This document shows, in pieces, positions 39,521 through 48,988 of a stretch of 64,000 bases of DNA. The number at the start of each line of letters is the position of its first letter. The stretch's first letter is position 1. The position numbers and the translations under genes were made by a program. The notes beneath the pieces are model-generated. The model made no database searches. It saw nothing but the letters and a program-made list of their open reading frames with translations, and was not told the DNA's origin. The stretch spans positions 1 to 64,000 of the forward strand of contig JAEYYB010000078.1 in NCBI GenBank assembly GCA_023430975.1, in the 5' to 3' direction. This stretch comes from Bacillota bacterium (GTDB lineage Bacteria; Bacillota; Clostridia; Acetivibrionales; DSM-2933).

Positions 39521-39949
39521 ATGATAATTCCAAGTCGTAGACAAAAAGACCTGACTGAGCCTGATGTGGAGGCAATCATTATAGGGGGACAGATTGACTT
39601 TACCAGGATAGGCACACTTATACCTCGTGGAGTGTGTAATACTTGGACTTCTGGACCCACTGATAGAATCCGATTTGGTTATAAATTCGAATGGAGAAAT
39701 ACCGATGGAGATAACACAAAATGGGAAGTCCATGGACATGCACCAGACCCCGCGGCTCCTACTGGTTCTAATGCATCTAATGGATGGATTATAAGAATAA
39801 AACATGGTAATCGTTGGCTAATTCAGGGAATGACTGCTCCTCCCACTGGTGCTCCATCACATTGGACTCGCAACATTGCTAATGCTGATCAAACACACAT
39901 TCCCACTACCTCGGATACCCTGGCAAGAGGAAGGCGTAATTCTATCTAG
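39521..39949 (+). CDS. Small protein resembling a polymorphic-toxin C-terminal domain (type 30-like)
   Basis: 142 residues from ATG 39521, chosen because GGAGGAG lies 6 nt upstream; in-frame sequence back to 39449 looks non-coding. The protein contains GTLIPRGVCNTW, WEVHGHAPDPAAPTGSNASN, GWIIRIKHGNRWLI and ends with HWTRNIANADQTHIP. The pattern 'HGPD..AP.GSN...GW..R' with a late 'THIP' is what I remember of polymorphic toxin type 30 domains, usually found at the end of large secreted toxins. Here it stands alone without a delivery domain. No clear immunity gene follows; a decayed gene precedes it. Function is inference. Confidence 0.45.
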   Translation: MIIPSRRQKDLTEPDVEAIIIGGQIDFTRIGTLIPRGVCNTWTSGPTDRIRFGYKFEWRNTDGDNTKWEVHGHAPDPAAPTGSNASNGWIIRIKHGNRWLIQGMTAPPTGAPSHWTRNIANADQTHIPTTSDTLARGRRNSI

Positions 39950-40074
39950 CATTCTTAGGTGGCAAGCCACTCAGCCTAAACCACTATAGCAGGAAAATCA
40001 TCCAGCCAATGACTCCTGACAGACGATAAAGCTACCATAAAAATACACCTCCACAAAATACTACTCACAAGCCT

Positions 40075-40323
40075 ATGGAGGAAATACCTCTGCATAAGCC
40101 AGCAAATGCTACCGATATATCATACCATCAACTACGTGCAGCCATCTCACAGGTAAATGGTAAAAAACAGTTATCCGGTAGAACTGATATCGAAGTAGAA
40201 ATTGCTAATGAATGCGGTCGTTTGATTGCAAATGCAATTATTTATTATAATTCTGCACTATTATCAAGATTGCTGGAAAAATACCAGCAGAGCAATAATC
40301 AGGAGGCAATTGATAAGCTTTAA
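40075..40323 (+). pseudogene. C-terminal fragment of a Tn3-family transposase
   Basis: 82 residues. SYHQLRAAISQVNGKKQL, then GRTDIEVEIANECGRLIANAIIYYN and SALLSRLLEKYQ match the C-terminal region of Tn3-type TnpA (family pattern 'GRTE.EIE..N.C.RLIANCIIYYN..LLS'). Full TnpA is about 1,000 residues; the rest is missing and the final 'SPVAWQHIN' part is lost. It lies 49 bp before a 38-bp Tn3 terminal repeat, exactly where TnpA should end. Confidence 0.75.
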
Positions 40324-40371
40324 AAGAAGGCCAAAAATGTGTTAGAGGTCAAATTCAATTCCAATTATTGT

Positions 40372-40409
40372 CTTAGCGTGGGTTTTGTCGGAAATGTTGG
40401 CGGTACCCC
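40372..40409. repeat. 38-bp terminal inverted repeat of a Tn3-family transposon (right end)
   Basis: Read from the outside (minus strand) it begins GGGGTACCGCC and ends CCCACGCTAAG. Length 38, the GGGG start and the ACGYTAAG end are the hallmark of Tn3-family ends. The matching left repeat is not in the window by eye, so the element is truncated or its left end lies elsewhere. Confidence 0.85.
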
Positions 40410-40486
40410 TGAACCATTTTTAAGTGAGATCACACAAATTCACTGACAAAAGAATAAGAAATAAGAACAACTTATATAATTTTGAC

Positions 40487-40517
40487 AAAAGCTACCTTGG
40501 TTTTTAAGGTAGCTTTT
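40487..40517 (-). terminator. Bidirectional terminator after the GH31 gene
   Basis: AAAAGCTACCTT (40487-40498) pairs perfectly with 40506-40517. It lies about 100 bp past the stop of the minus-strand GH31 gene. Confidence 0.75.
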
Positions 40518-40615
40518 GTGCTTAAGTAAGTACCAAACAAAAAGCAGATATAGCTGAGTTAATATTTAAAATAAAATTTTTGCAACATAACCGCTTTTTT
40601 CGCATCAGTTCCAAT

Positions 40616-43600
40616 TTAAACGTAATCTATTTTAATACTAACCTTTGGGTTATTCTTAAAGTCATCCATTACTTTGATAAAACTACTGTTGATATTTTCA
40701 TTGTAATACCATGCATTATCGGTAGAGGCATTTAGAGCATTACTTCTATATTCAATGGAGCCTCCTTGAATAAGACGAATATCCTGTCCTCCAATACTGA
40801 CTTTCTGTATGCACCCGGAAGCATCTTTGTTTTCTGAAGGATCATGGAGTATTGAAACAAATAAATATTTTTCATATTTAGGAATGTATCCATTATGAGC
40901 ACATTCAAGAATAATCTCACGTGTCTTTTTGCTCTCAGAAATGTATTTATGGCTAATCTTTATCTCACGATATTGGTCAGCCGCCAACGAATCTCCTCCG
41001 ATATTGGAAGAATGGGCAACCGTACTGGCGGATGCCCTGCTGACTCCATCATCCAGATACATAGTATAATTACCTTTATCACCAGGATAGATGTTCAAAG
41101 TAACCGGGTTGGCTTTGCCTTCGTCGTTCAGCTGCCCGACATACTGTTCAATCTCAATTGTCGGTATAATAGCACCTTCACGGACAAAAATTGGAACTAT
41201 AAAGTTAATGTGCGGATCATATCCGCCCCTCAAACTCAAACCTGCATCAAAATCACGAATTGTGGTTCCTCCTTCAACTGCAGAACCTAAAGGCATTGTA
41301 TTATTCATGAAACAATACCAGTTACTATCTGTTGGAAGATATATATCGCGTTTTCCGTAATTATTTTTGCCATTTTGAACTTCAGGCTCTAAAACAGGAG
41401 CTACGAGTAAATCCTGCCCAACAAAGAATTCATTGTCAATAAAATGTAATTTATCGTTGTAAAGGGCTTTATCATGGGGATCATTTAAAAACAACGGCCT
41501 GCAAATGGGTAATCCGCTAAAGGTATTTGCAAACATTGCGTCATAAAATAATTGGAGTAAACGATAGCGCAGTTCTATATAATGCTTGCAAATCGGTAGA
41601 ACATTACGGTATAAATCTTGCGGTTCGGGCAGATTACCATTTCTATATTGATTAAACCATTCAACACACATAAAAGGTTCCTGGAATTCTTTACGTCCTT
41701 TACGTACATAGTGGTTGCGGAACCATGGTAAAAATGCACCTGCTGCTGTCCATCTGATCAATAGTTCAGGACTTGTCCATTTTCCCTCATCTACTTGCGA
41801 AGTTTCAAATCCTCCAATATCCTGCCCATTAATTACAACACCGCACATACCGAGTGACAATGCCTGGGAAACATTCATTTTTAGAAAATCCCAATCCGAA
41901 GAATTATCACCGGTCCACAAGCCCGCAAATCTGTGAGCTCCCGTATAGCTCCCGCGTCCTAAAATAAAGTTACGTTTTCTATTTTGCTCATCTAAGCCTT
42001 TTAAGTTATTGAGTCCGTGATAGGTAGCTTTGTGGAGATTATAAGAATATAAATTCCACACTTTAATAGCAGGTGTAAGTTTAGGAATACTATCAGAGGT
42101 AAAATCATCAGTTACCAGTAATCTAAAAGGAAATCCCTTCATGTCTCCGCGAAAGTCACGAATTGCAGGTGTTGTCATATCCTGCCATACCATTTCCAGC
42201 CCCATTTCAAACAGATATTGGTATTGGGTACCCCACCATTTGCGCACTTCACTCCTGCCAAGATCTGCATAATGCCCCGCTGTACCTAACTGTTTTCCAT
42301 TACTGTCGTCACCGTAGTAGACTCCTCCGATATAAGGTTGACCGCTATTGAATCCTTCCACATAGTCATTTTGATTGGGTTGGTATTCATAACCGCCGCC
42401 ATAAAGCTGGTATTTCTTGCTATCAGGATCATCCGGTTCATATCGTTTATCTTCCACAAAATAGCCTTTATCAAGAGCTTCTTTATATGTTGAATAATTC
42501 ATATCTTGGTTACTTATCACCGGAGTAATATTTGTGCTGCATTTTATACCTTTTTTTTTTCAATTCAGTAAACATTTCTTTTGGATTGGGGAATCTGCTT
42601 TCATCAATGGTAAATGTCTGGTAATTGTGCTGTATATCAACATCTATATGCATTCCATCAAGAGGGATTTTGTACTCACGATACTTATTTACTGCCCATT
42701 CTACTGCTGCTCGTGAATCATATCCATAGCATCCCTGATGATAGCCCAGGCAATACCGCGGTTTTAATCTTGAACGGCCAACAATGGAAGTAAAACTTTC
42801 AACAACATCTGCAGGAGTATCTCCCATGAAGAAATAGTAATCCATATCGCCGAAACGGCTTCCAAACATATACCTGTTGGAATTGAGATATCCTATATCA
42901 ACAAATAGCTGTCCCGGATTGTCAATGAATATGGCATTTACGCTGTCTTTATCTTGTAAGCCATTAAATTCAAGAAAGAAAGGATCAGAATGGTAAAGGG
43001 GTTCCCTGCAGTCAAGAGGTCCTTGATTGTAGACCTGTCTATATCGCATATTATCAAAATTAAAATAGTTTGCCTGGGTACTATTCTTAGTCAGATTTTG
43101 TCCGCCCTGTTCGCCGAAACCAATATACTTAGCTGAAGACGGTTTATTCACTGCCTGTATGATTGCGTAATCATTTTCGCCGTTAGGAGTAAAATAGATT
43201 GGCGTTTCTGCCGTTTCCCAAACCAGGAACTCTACTTTGTCAATGTAATTATATACCTTAACCGAAAATGGAGCAAAACTGACTTTTACTTTCATAGCTG
43301 ACTGTGTAAAATTGCCAGATTCATCTTTTCTTTTTGTAATCATTTCAATTCCTTGTTTTCCATTTAAATCATTTACATCAATTTGAAAGTTTTCTTTCTC
43401 ATATAAAATCCTCGTTAGGTCATCAGTTGTATCCTGCACAACAGTCCTGGAATTCTTGCTGGTGTAATCTTTACCCATTTTCCCGGGATTGAAACGAACG
43501 CGGAAGGTATCACTCTGCATAAATTGGATAAGCATACTGCATACTGCGTTATCCGCCCTGATAAAATCCAATGTTAGTGTATTGGAATCCTTATCGAAGC

Positions 43601-43766
43601 TGCTTTTTTTGCAATCACCTAGTTTTTCCCATTCCTTGTAACGATAAAAATACTGCTCAACTTTGAGAAATCTATACGCTTCTTTGTTGGTGAATATTTC
43701 CTTTGACATATCTTTTTGAGTTAACTCAAAATAAGAACTGTCTTGTTTCTTCATAGGTGCTGGCAT
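40616..43766 (-). CDS. GH31 enzyme resembling alpha-1,4-glucan lyase, with a one-base frameshift
   Basis: Two overlapping frames (43766 to 42510 and 42520 to 40616) join into one protein of about 1,049 residues if one base is removed from a run of ten A at 42551-42560; the corrected join reads KKKGYKCSTNITPVISNQD. The nucleophile Asp lies in WQDMTTPAI (about residue 529) and the acid/base Asp in LWTGDN (about 620). Alpha-glucosidases of GH31 have WxDMNE here; the T in DMT, together with QANYFNFDNMRYRQVYNQGP, PRYCLGYHQGCYGYDSR, FILGRGSYTGAHRFAG and the overall length, match alpha-1,4-glucan lyases of red algae and fungi, which release 1,5-anhydro-D-fructose from glycogen or starch. No signal peptide, so cytoplasmic. 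AAAGGAGGA precedes the ATG. It is divergent from an aldos-2-ulose dehydratase-like pair. An unusual alpha-glucosidase is the alternative. Confidence 0.85.
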
Positions 43767-43943
43767 AAATTTTTCCTCCTTTGATTTGTTATTTTTATAG
43801 AGTTATTCACATTTAATTTATGCCCAAATCATTCAATTTAATGCACTCTAATTGTTAGAATCCTATGCTAAGCTCAAAAGTATATTAGTTACAGCTGGTA
43901 TGGGATTAACTGTTAAATCGTCCTGATTTATCTTCGATTGTTT

Positions 43944-43972
43944 TTGTTGCTTTTATTTATACTAATTATAAT
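43944..43972 (+). promoter_or_regulatory. Promoter of the aldos-2-ulose dehydratase-like genes
   Basis: TTGTTG (43944-43949) and TATAAT (43967-43972) are 17 bp apart, about 70 bp before the TTG start at 44041. The 274-bp gap is shared with the divergent GH31 gene, whose minus-strand promoter I could not place firmly. Confidence 0.55.
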
Positions 43973-44040
43973 TATTAAGGAAATTGTAAATATTTTAAAA
44001 AGCTATCCAAATATTAAACAAGAATCGGAGGTAAAGCATT

Positions 44041-45249
44041 TTGGAAAATCAATGGAAGTATATAGAACCAAAATTTAGAGGAGAGGTTGTTGAGGAATAT
44101 AGAAATGATGGTTACTGGGTTGAAGCTATGGATATTACTAAAAGCGGAAAGCTCGATTTAATTGGATATGGATTAGGTCTAGGTGAAGTTAATTGGTATA
44201 GAAATCCGGACTGGAGAATCCAAAATATTGTTACACTGAGTGGACCTGTTGGAATGGATCATGGTGATATAAATGGGAATGGGTTTGATGATATTATCAT
44301 TTGCTATCAGTATGGCAAAACAATGGTCGATTGTGACCTAGAAGGCGGTAAAATTGATTGGATAGAAAACCCGGGCGAATTAAATAAGCCATGGAAAAGA
44401 CATTATGTTGGAAAAGCAACTGCTATGCATAGATTAAGAGTTGGAAACTTTACGCAGAATAATAATTTAGAAATAATTGGACTTCCTATAGTAGGTGCAC
44501 CATTTAAAGTTCATACGCATGTTCCTGTCATACTATACAAGCAGCCTCATGATTTATATACAGCTGAGTCCTGGGATAGTGAAGTTATAAGTAAAGATTT
44601 TTATCGTGTTATCCATGCTGGAGTAAAGAAAAGAAACCCCAAAACAGGTTTGGATTCACTATTTATAGCTTCTGAAGAAGGTATTTCATGGATGTACTAT
44701 GATCCTAATAAGTGTGAATGGATTATTAAACTTCTTGGAAGCGGTGAATTAACTCAGTTTACAAAAACTTCATTTAAGGGATCTGGAAATATAGATATCG
44801 GCAGAATAGGAAATGACGATTTTGCCTACATTGCAACTGTTGAACCATTTCATGGCAATACAATAGCAGTTTATTGTAAGGATAGAGATGATTTTGAGAG
44901 TGCAAATTGGAAAAGAGTTGTATTAGATGTATTTGATAATCCAAATGATAAGGGAGAAGGACCAGCACATCATGTCGTGTGTGCTGATTTTGACAATGAT
45001 GGTGAAGATGAATTTTTAGTTGCATTGAGAGGACCAATGCCATGGCAGGGAGTATTTTACTATAAAGCCATAGACGCTCGAAATGGTGTGTTTACTAAGT
45101 GGAGAGTATCCAGTGAATCAGCAGCTCGTCTGGCTGTTGGTGATTTTAATGGCAGTGGGAAATTGGGGTTTGCTACAAATGGATATTCTGTCGAGGGATA
45201 TTTTCGCACAGAAAACCCTAAGATTATGGTATTTTACAATGAAATGTAA
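44041..45249 (+). CDS. Beta-propeller half of an aldos-2-ulose dehydratase-like enzyme
   Basis: 402 residues starting at TTG 44041, with GGAGGT 9 nt upstream. No signal peptide. FG-GAP/VCBS-like blades with calcium-type loops (DINGNGFDD near 76-84, DFDNDGEDEF in the C-terminal third) predict a seven-bladed propeller. Segments DGYWVEAMDI, IGYGLGLGE, GGKIDWIENPGELNKPW, ATAMHRLRVGNFT, EPFHGNTIAVY and ADFDNDGEDEFLVA follow the N-terminal domain of fungal aldos-2-ulose dehydratase (pyranosone dehydratase), which dehydrates 1,5-anhydrofructose and glucosone. In the fungal enzyme this domain is fused to cupins; here the cupin part is the next gene, 102 bp downstream. Divergence from a glucan lyase-like gene supports the pathway. 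Activity is inferred. Confidence 0.85.
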   Translation: MENQWKYIEPKFRGEVVEEYRNDGYWVEAMDITKSGKLDLIGYGLGLGEVNWYRNPDWRIQNIVTLSGPVGMDHGDINGNGFDDIIICYQYGKTMVDCDLEGGKIDWIENPGELNKPWKRHYVGKATAMHRLRVGNFTQNNNLEIIGLPIVGAPFKVHTHVPVILYKQPHDLYTAESWDSEVISKDFYRVIHAGVKKRNPKTGLDSLFIASEEGISWMYYDPNKCEWIIKLLGSGELTQFTKTSFKGSGNIDIGRIGNDDFAYIATVEPFHGNTIAVYCKDRDDFESANWKRVVLDVFDNPNDKGEGPAHHVVCADFDNDGEDEFLVALRGPMPWQGVFYYKAIDARNGVFTKWRVSSESAARLAVGDFNGSGKLGFATNGYSVEGYFRTENPKIMVFYNEM

Positions 45250-45351
45250 TTTTATCTTCCTCATGAGGATAAACCCTCATTACAGATCTTCTAAGAATTT
45301 AACCAACTTTGTTATATATGGAGCAAATGCCACAGATATAGGAGGAATTTC

Positions 45352-46185
45352 ATGTTAAATGAGGAATATGTTTTTGGTTTTTCAAACGAAGATATAAATG
45401 TAAAACTTGTAAGAAATGTTGATAATTATAGAATTATAAATTCCAGTATAGTCTTAAACCTTGATGCAAAAAGCATTTTAATTCTGCCAAATAATCCGCA
45501 AGCGATTTGTATTCAACGAAAACTTGGTATGTGGCAATCTGATGTTTTTAAAAATGTAAAAGTGAAAAATGCAGAAACTATAATAGTCATTGAAGATAAA
45601 AGCTTAGAAAACCCTGATACTAATAACGAACAAATTATAAATTTCCCTAATATTAAACTGGATTTATTGAAAAATTTTCTTTGTTACAATGAAAAAGCAA
45701 GAAAAGAAATTATTGATTCCAAATGGGAGCATGTTTCAAAAGAATATCCATCTTTAAATCACCTACCACTATGGAAAACAAAAAGTGAAAAAATAACCGA
45801 TATCGAAGGATTTATGCTTGACCCTTTTTATTTGACAGGTATGACTTCTGAATATGATATGGAGAAAGAAATGTGTTTTAAAATGAGAAACTACGTGTGG
45901 TTTACACCGTTACAGACACACTGCGGAATTCATAACAAGCATAATTTTATTGAGATTCATACACAAATATCGGGTATTGGTAGAATGGTTAAGTTTTCGG
46001 ATCAAGATTATATGAATATTTACGAAAGCCAGTATATGTCCCCAGGAAATACACAATCACACGCATATTGTGTTATTGAGGAAGTTGACAAAAATAGAAA
46101 TTCGCTAAAACTTTCTTATCCATGGCATGAATATTATTCAGATACTGATTGTATATGGCTCGTTACAGAATTTTGGCCATGTTAG
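45352..46185 (+). CDS. Cupin half of an aldos-2-ulose dehydratase-like enzyme
   Basis: 277 residues with TAGGAGGAATTTC before the ATG. The C-terminal cupin has metal-ligand candidates H190, H194, H197, E201 and H203 (THCGIHNKHNFIEIHTQISG) and H237, then a YPWHEY segment (H259) and VTEFWP at the end. These line up with the GFHNHVEASFCEIHA, MHEHGP and YPWHAW segments of fungal aldos-2-ulose dehydratase. The N-terminal part (1-110) looks like a second, degenerate cupin. The fungal C-terminal lectin-like domain is absent. It is cotranscribed with the propeller gene and followed by a terminator, so the two proteins probably form one enzyme that converts anhydrofructose via ascopyrone M. The second step is inferred. 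Confidence 0.8.
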   Translation: MLNEEYVFGFSNEDINVKLVRNVDNYRIINSSIVLNLDAKSILILPNNPQAICIQRKLGMWQSDVFKNVKVKNAETIIVIEDKSLENPDTNNEQIINFPNIKLDLLKNFLCYNEKARKEIIDSKWEHVSKEYPSLNHLPLWKTKSEKITDIEGFMLDPFYLTGMTSEYDMEKEMCFKMRNYVWFTPLQTHCGIHNKHNFIEIHTQISGIGRMVKFSDQDYMNIYESQYMSPGNTQSHAYCVIEEVDKNRNSLKLSYPWHEYYSDTDCIWLVTEFWPC

Positions 46186-46248
46186 AAAAATCTTTGGTTC
46201 ATCACTGAATTTCATGATATTATCTGATTTTTGCAGTGAAATGAGATG

Positions 46249-46291
46249 AAAAAGCCCTCAAACCTTTCCGAATAAACGGTTTTGGGCTTTT
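46249..46291 (+). terminator. Terminator of the dehydratase-like operon
   Basis: AAAAGCCCTCAAACC (46250-46264) pairs with GGTTTTGGGCTTTT (46278-46291), followed by AATTTTTG. It lies about 65 bp after the cupin gene stop. Confidence 0.75.
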
Positions 46292-46458
46292 AATTTTTGA
46301 CTGACTCCGTGCTCTGTACTGAAATTACATTTTGTATATTTGGTATTATATGGATGATATGTTTTTAAACATATTTGTGTGGATTAAAACAGTTTATAAC
46401 AAGGTTAAGTGTTTTTGTTTTTGCAACGAGATATAATATAATTGATGGAGGTACCAAT

Positions 46459-46746
46459 ATGAATAATGGTACAGTAAAATGGTTTAACACAGAAAAAGGA
46501 TTTGGGTTTATTACCGTGGATGGTGGAGATGATGTATTCGTTCATTTTTCTTCAATCCAGTCAAGTGGCTACAAAAGTTTGGATGAAGGACAAAGAGTGA
46601 ACTTTGGTTCAATACTTTTTTCACTAAGCACTTCTTTCCATTCATCTGGTATACCTGTGGAAAATAATTTCATTTTTGTTCCACCTTTCAAAATAAAATA
46701 TAATCCATCTATATTTTACCAAATATTAACGTTTCCTTTGCACTAA
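46459..46746 (+). pseudogene. Cold-shock protein gene with a replaced 3' end
   Basis: From ATG 46459 (GGAGG 7 nt upstream) the first 49 residues are a normal cold-shock protein: MNNGTVKWFNTEKGFGFITV, then DDVFVHFSSI with the RNP1 and RNP2 RNA-binding motifs and LDEGQRVNF. After about 46608 the family sequence stops and the frame runs into 46 unrelated residues. A normal Csp ends at about 66 residues. The foreign part, read on the minus strand, opens a frame beginning MKLFSTGIPDEWKEV with its own AAAGGTGG site, so a rearrangement joined the starts of two genes head to head. The last beta strand of the fold is lost. Confidence 0.75.
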
Positions 46747-46791
46747 ATGCTATAAAAACCGCTATGTTTTTACATCGTACTTTAATCAAAT

Positions 46792-46826
46792 AAAAAGCCA
46801 AAGGATTTTGAATTCTTTGGCTTTTT
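46792..46826. terminator. Bidirectional terminator between the csp remnant and the dockerin gene
   Basis: AAAAAGCCAAAGGATT pairs with AATTCTTTGGCTTTTT around a 3-nt loop, with one G-U pair. It serves converging genes. Confidence 0.8.
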
Positions 46827-46879
46827 GTTTGATTTGTTAATTTTATCTTATATTCTTTTCATTTTACTATCATTTTTGA

Positions 46880-48139
46880 TCAAAATAATATATATTTTGG
46901 TGTCGGCATAATTGTTATATAGCCATAGTTTTGGTCAGGAATAGGAGTTGAAGCAGGAGTTGGAGTTATTTTTGTAAAACCGTTATCACCCAGGTCTGGT
47001 ATTGAGTTCACACCTTCTATTGAAACAACAATAAGTGGAATACCACACATATGGAAAGAATATAGAGATTCAATATAGCCTGTTACTTTAAGTATTGGCC
47101 CAGCTAATGTGCCATCCCAATTGGGTATATTTGTCATTGTTCCTAAATCATAATACTCACCATCAGTTGCTTTTAAAACATAAAAACCACCTTCAAAGTT
47201 CTTCCATTGAAGTGATGTTCCATAGATAGTTTTTAGCACAGGAGTTGGTTTGGGAGTCGAAGTAACTGATGGAATTGGAGTAGCTGTTGGGGTTGGATCA
47301 GGTGATCTTAGATCATTTATTGAAACTACAGTAAATACTATTCCATACATATGAATTGAAGCTTGGTTTGGGCTGATATATCCTGTAACTTCAACGGGAG
47401 TATTCTTTGTTTTATCAAAGCTACTGTTCAAACTACCAACATCATATTTAACCATTCCGGTATCAAGTACGAAGAATCCTCCTTCAAGATTATTCCACCA
47501 TAAATTACCTGTCAAAGTCATAAGTGAGCTACTTGGTGTAGCAGTTGCAATTGGTGTAGGTTTTATTGGTCTAAATCTTGGATAATCCTTACATACTGCA
47601 TTAAAGTGCCTTGCAATAAGGATAACATCTGAAAGATTTATTGATTTATCCATATTAAAATCAAGATGAGAAGCATACTTACCGTCACCAAAAGTGCTAT
47701 TGAATGCCACAGCTAAAGTAACAACATCGGATAAGTTGATTGCACCATCAGATATACCATTTTTTATTACATCCCCAGCCCAAATACTAATCGGAGAATC
47801 TTCATCATTAATCTGTAAATCTCCATCAATGATATCGGAATCAAAATCCCTTGATAAGTATCCTGGTTTTGTCACTTTGAGTGAATAGCCTGTCGAACAA
47901 ACTGGGACATCCTTAATTTCAAAATATCCTTTTTCATCTGTTGTAGCACTTAATTGAGTACCCAAAACTTCAATCTTGGTACCTTTGTTGTTTGGAGTTG
48001 CATCTTTATTGCCGATACTGAATTCAGGCTTTACAAAGCCGGAAATTTTACATTTGCTCACTGAATCAGCAAATGAAGAGCAATAAACAATACTAAATAA
48101 CGCTAAACAAACAATTACTAAAAAAAAATACTTTTTCAT
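46880..48139 (-). CDS. Secreted dockerin-like protein with a duplicated C-terminal domain
   Basis: 419 residues. A signal peptide (about 1-25) is followed by a carboxypeptidase-regulatory-like beta domain (about 28-110), then a dockerin-type pair of calcium loops (SDGAINLSDVVTLAVAFN and DFNMDKSINLSDVILIARHFN, about 115-185). Two copies of a roughly 75-residue domain follow (LTGNLWWNNLEGGFFVLDTG and IYGTSLQWKNFEGGFYVLKA), each behind a Pro/Thr linker typical of cellulosome organisms. A dockerin binds a cohesin, but the one here is internal and the first loop is unusual, so cellulosome attachment is uncertain. TAGGAGGAGAATTTT precedes the ATG. The duplicated domain is unknown to me. It has no catalytic motif. 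Confidence 0.8.
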   Translation of the reverse strand: MKKYFFLVIVCLALFSIVYCSSFADSVSKCKISGFVKPEFSIGNKDATPNNKGTKIEVLGTQLSATTDEKGYFEIKDVPVCSTGYSLKVTKPGYLSRDFDSDIIDGDLQINDEDSPISIWAGDVIKNGISDGAINLSDVVTLAVAFNSTFGDGKYASHLDFNMDKSINLSDVILIARHFNAVCKDYPRFRPIKPTPIATATPSSSLMTLTGNLWWNNLEGGFFVLDTGMVKYDVGSLNSSFDKTKNTPVEVTGYISPNQASIHMYGIVFTVVSINDLRSPDPTPTATPIPSVTSTPKPTPVLKTIYGTSLQWKNFEGGFYVLKATDGEYYDLGTMTNIPNWDGTLAGPILKVTGYIESLYSFHMCGIPLIVVSIEGVNSIPDLGDNGFTKITPTPASTPIPDQNYGYITIMPTPKYILF

Positions 48140-48988
48140 AAAATTCTCCTCCTAAAAATTTAATTTATTTAAACCAATAAATTAAAAGCGTTTCAAGGCA
48201 TTTAATTGGTTATTGGTTTAATTCAATTGTTTTTTTATATAACAATTTCTAATATATATATATTAATATATCTTTTATACAATGAAAAATAAATTGTCTA
48301 TTTACATAATTTCCTTAACAATTTTGTCAAGAACCTAATCTATTAATTAAATAAATTAGAAGAAAGGATTATAAAAGATTATGATAGGTGCACATGGCAT
48401 GTGGGTTTTCAAACATTTATACTGTCTTTTCAATGCTACTTTGCCCTTGGTTACAGCTATGCTCCCATTCGAACGAAGATTAATTTCGTGTAATGTTAAA
48501 CTTTTATCAAATGATAATGGCATATACACTTACTAACTATATAAAAATATTTACAATACTTATTAATAGACACATAACATACCAAGATATTACACAAATC
48601 ATATACTAAAGAATAAAAAACGACACCAAATTTCTACAAATAATACTATTAATATATATTATACTAAAAGTAGCATCATATAGAAATAATTCCAACTAAC
48701 CATCTATAGGTATTACTAACATTTTAAATTCAAGAAAATATTTTTGTATCAATTAAATATTAAGGAAAATTGGTTAACCCATGGAAACTATATATTTCAT
48801 ATAGGTTCTTTGGCTCAATACATACTTAAAATGGCGTGAATAATGCCATAACCTACGATAATATATGAAGAGTATGGCTGATCCTGGCATAAACTTTTTG
48901 TCAAATTGATAAACGCACTTTTTCAACATTAAGGAAATCGAGTTAAGTTATTATAAATAATATTAAAAATGAAAAGGGGTAAAAAATC
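48140..48988. other. 849-bp AT-rich non-coding stretch
   Basis: It should hold promoters for the dockerin gene (minus) and the Cys-rich protein (plus). A short plus-strand hairpin (ATGGC...GCCAT near 48833-48853) is the only other feature. No gene or recognisable remnant seen. Confidence 0.4.

Noticed and set aside
46310..46324. 15-base match TGCTCTGTACTGAAA shared with 50060-50074
   Set aside because: Not extended on either side; compatible with chance.
46377..46390. GTGTGGATTAAAAC, 13 of 14 bases like the end of the CRISPR repeat, possible orphan repeat
   Set aside because: The other half of the repeat and its hairpin are missing; a short match in AT-rich DNA is not enough.
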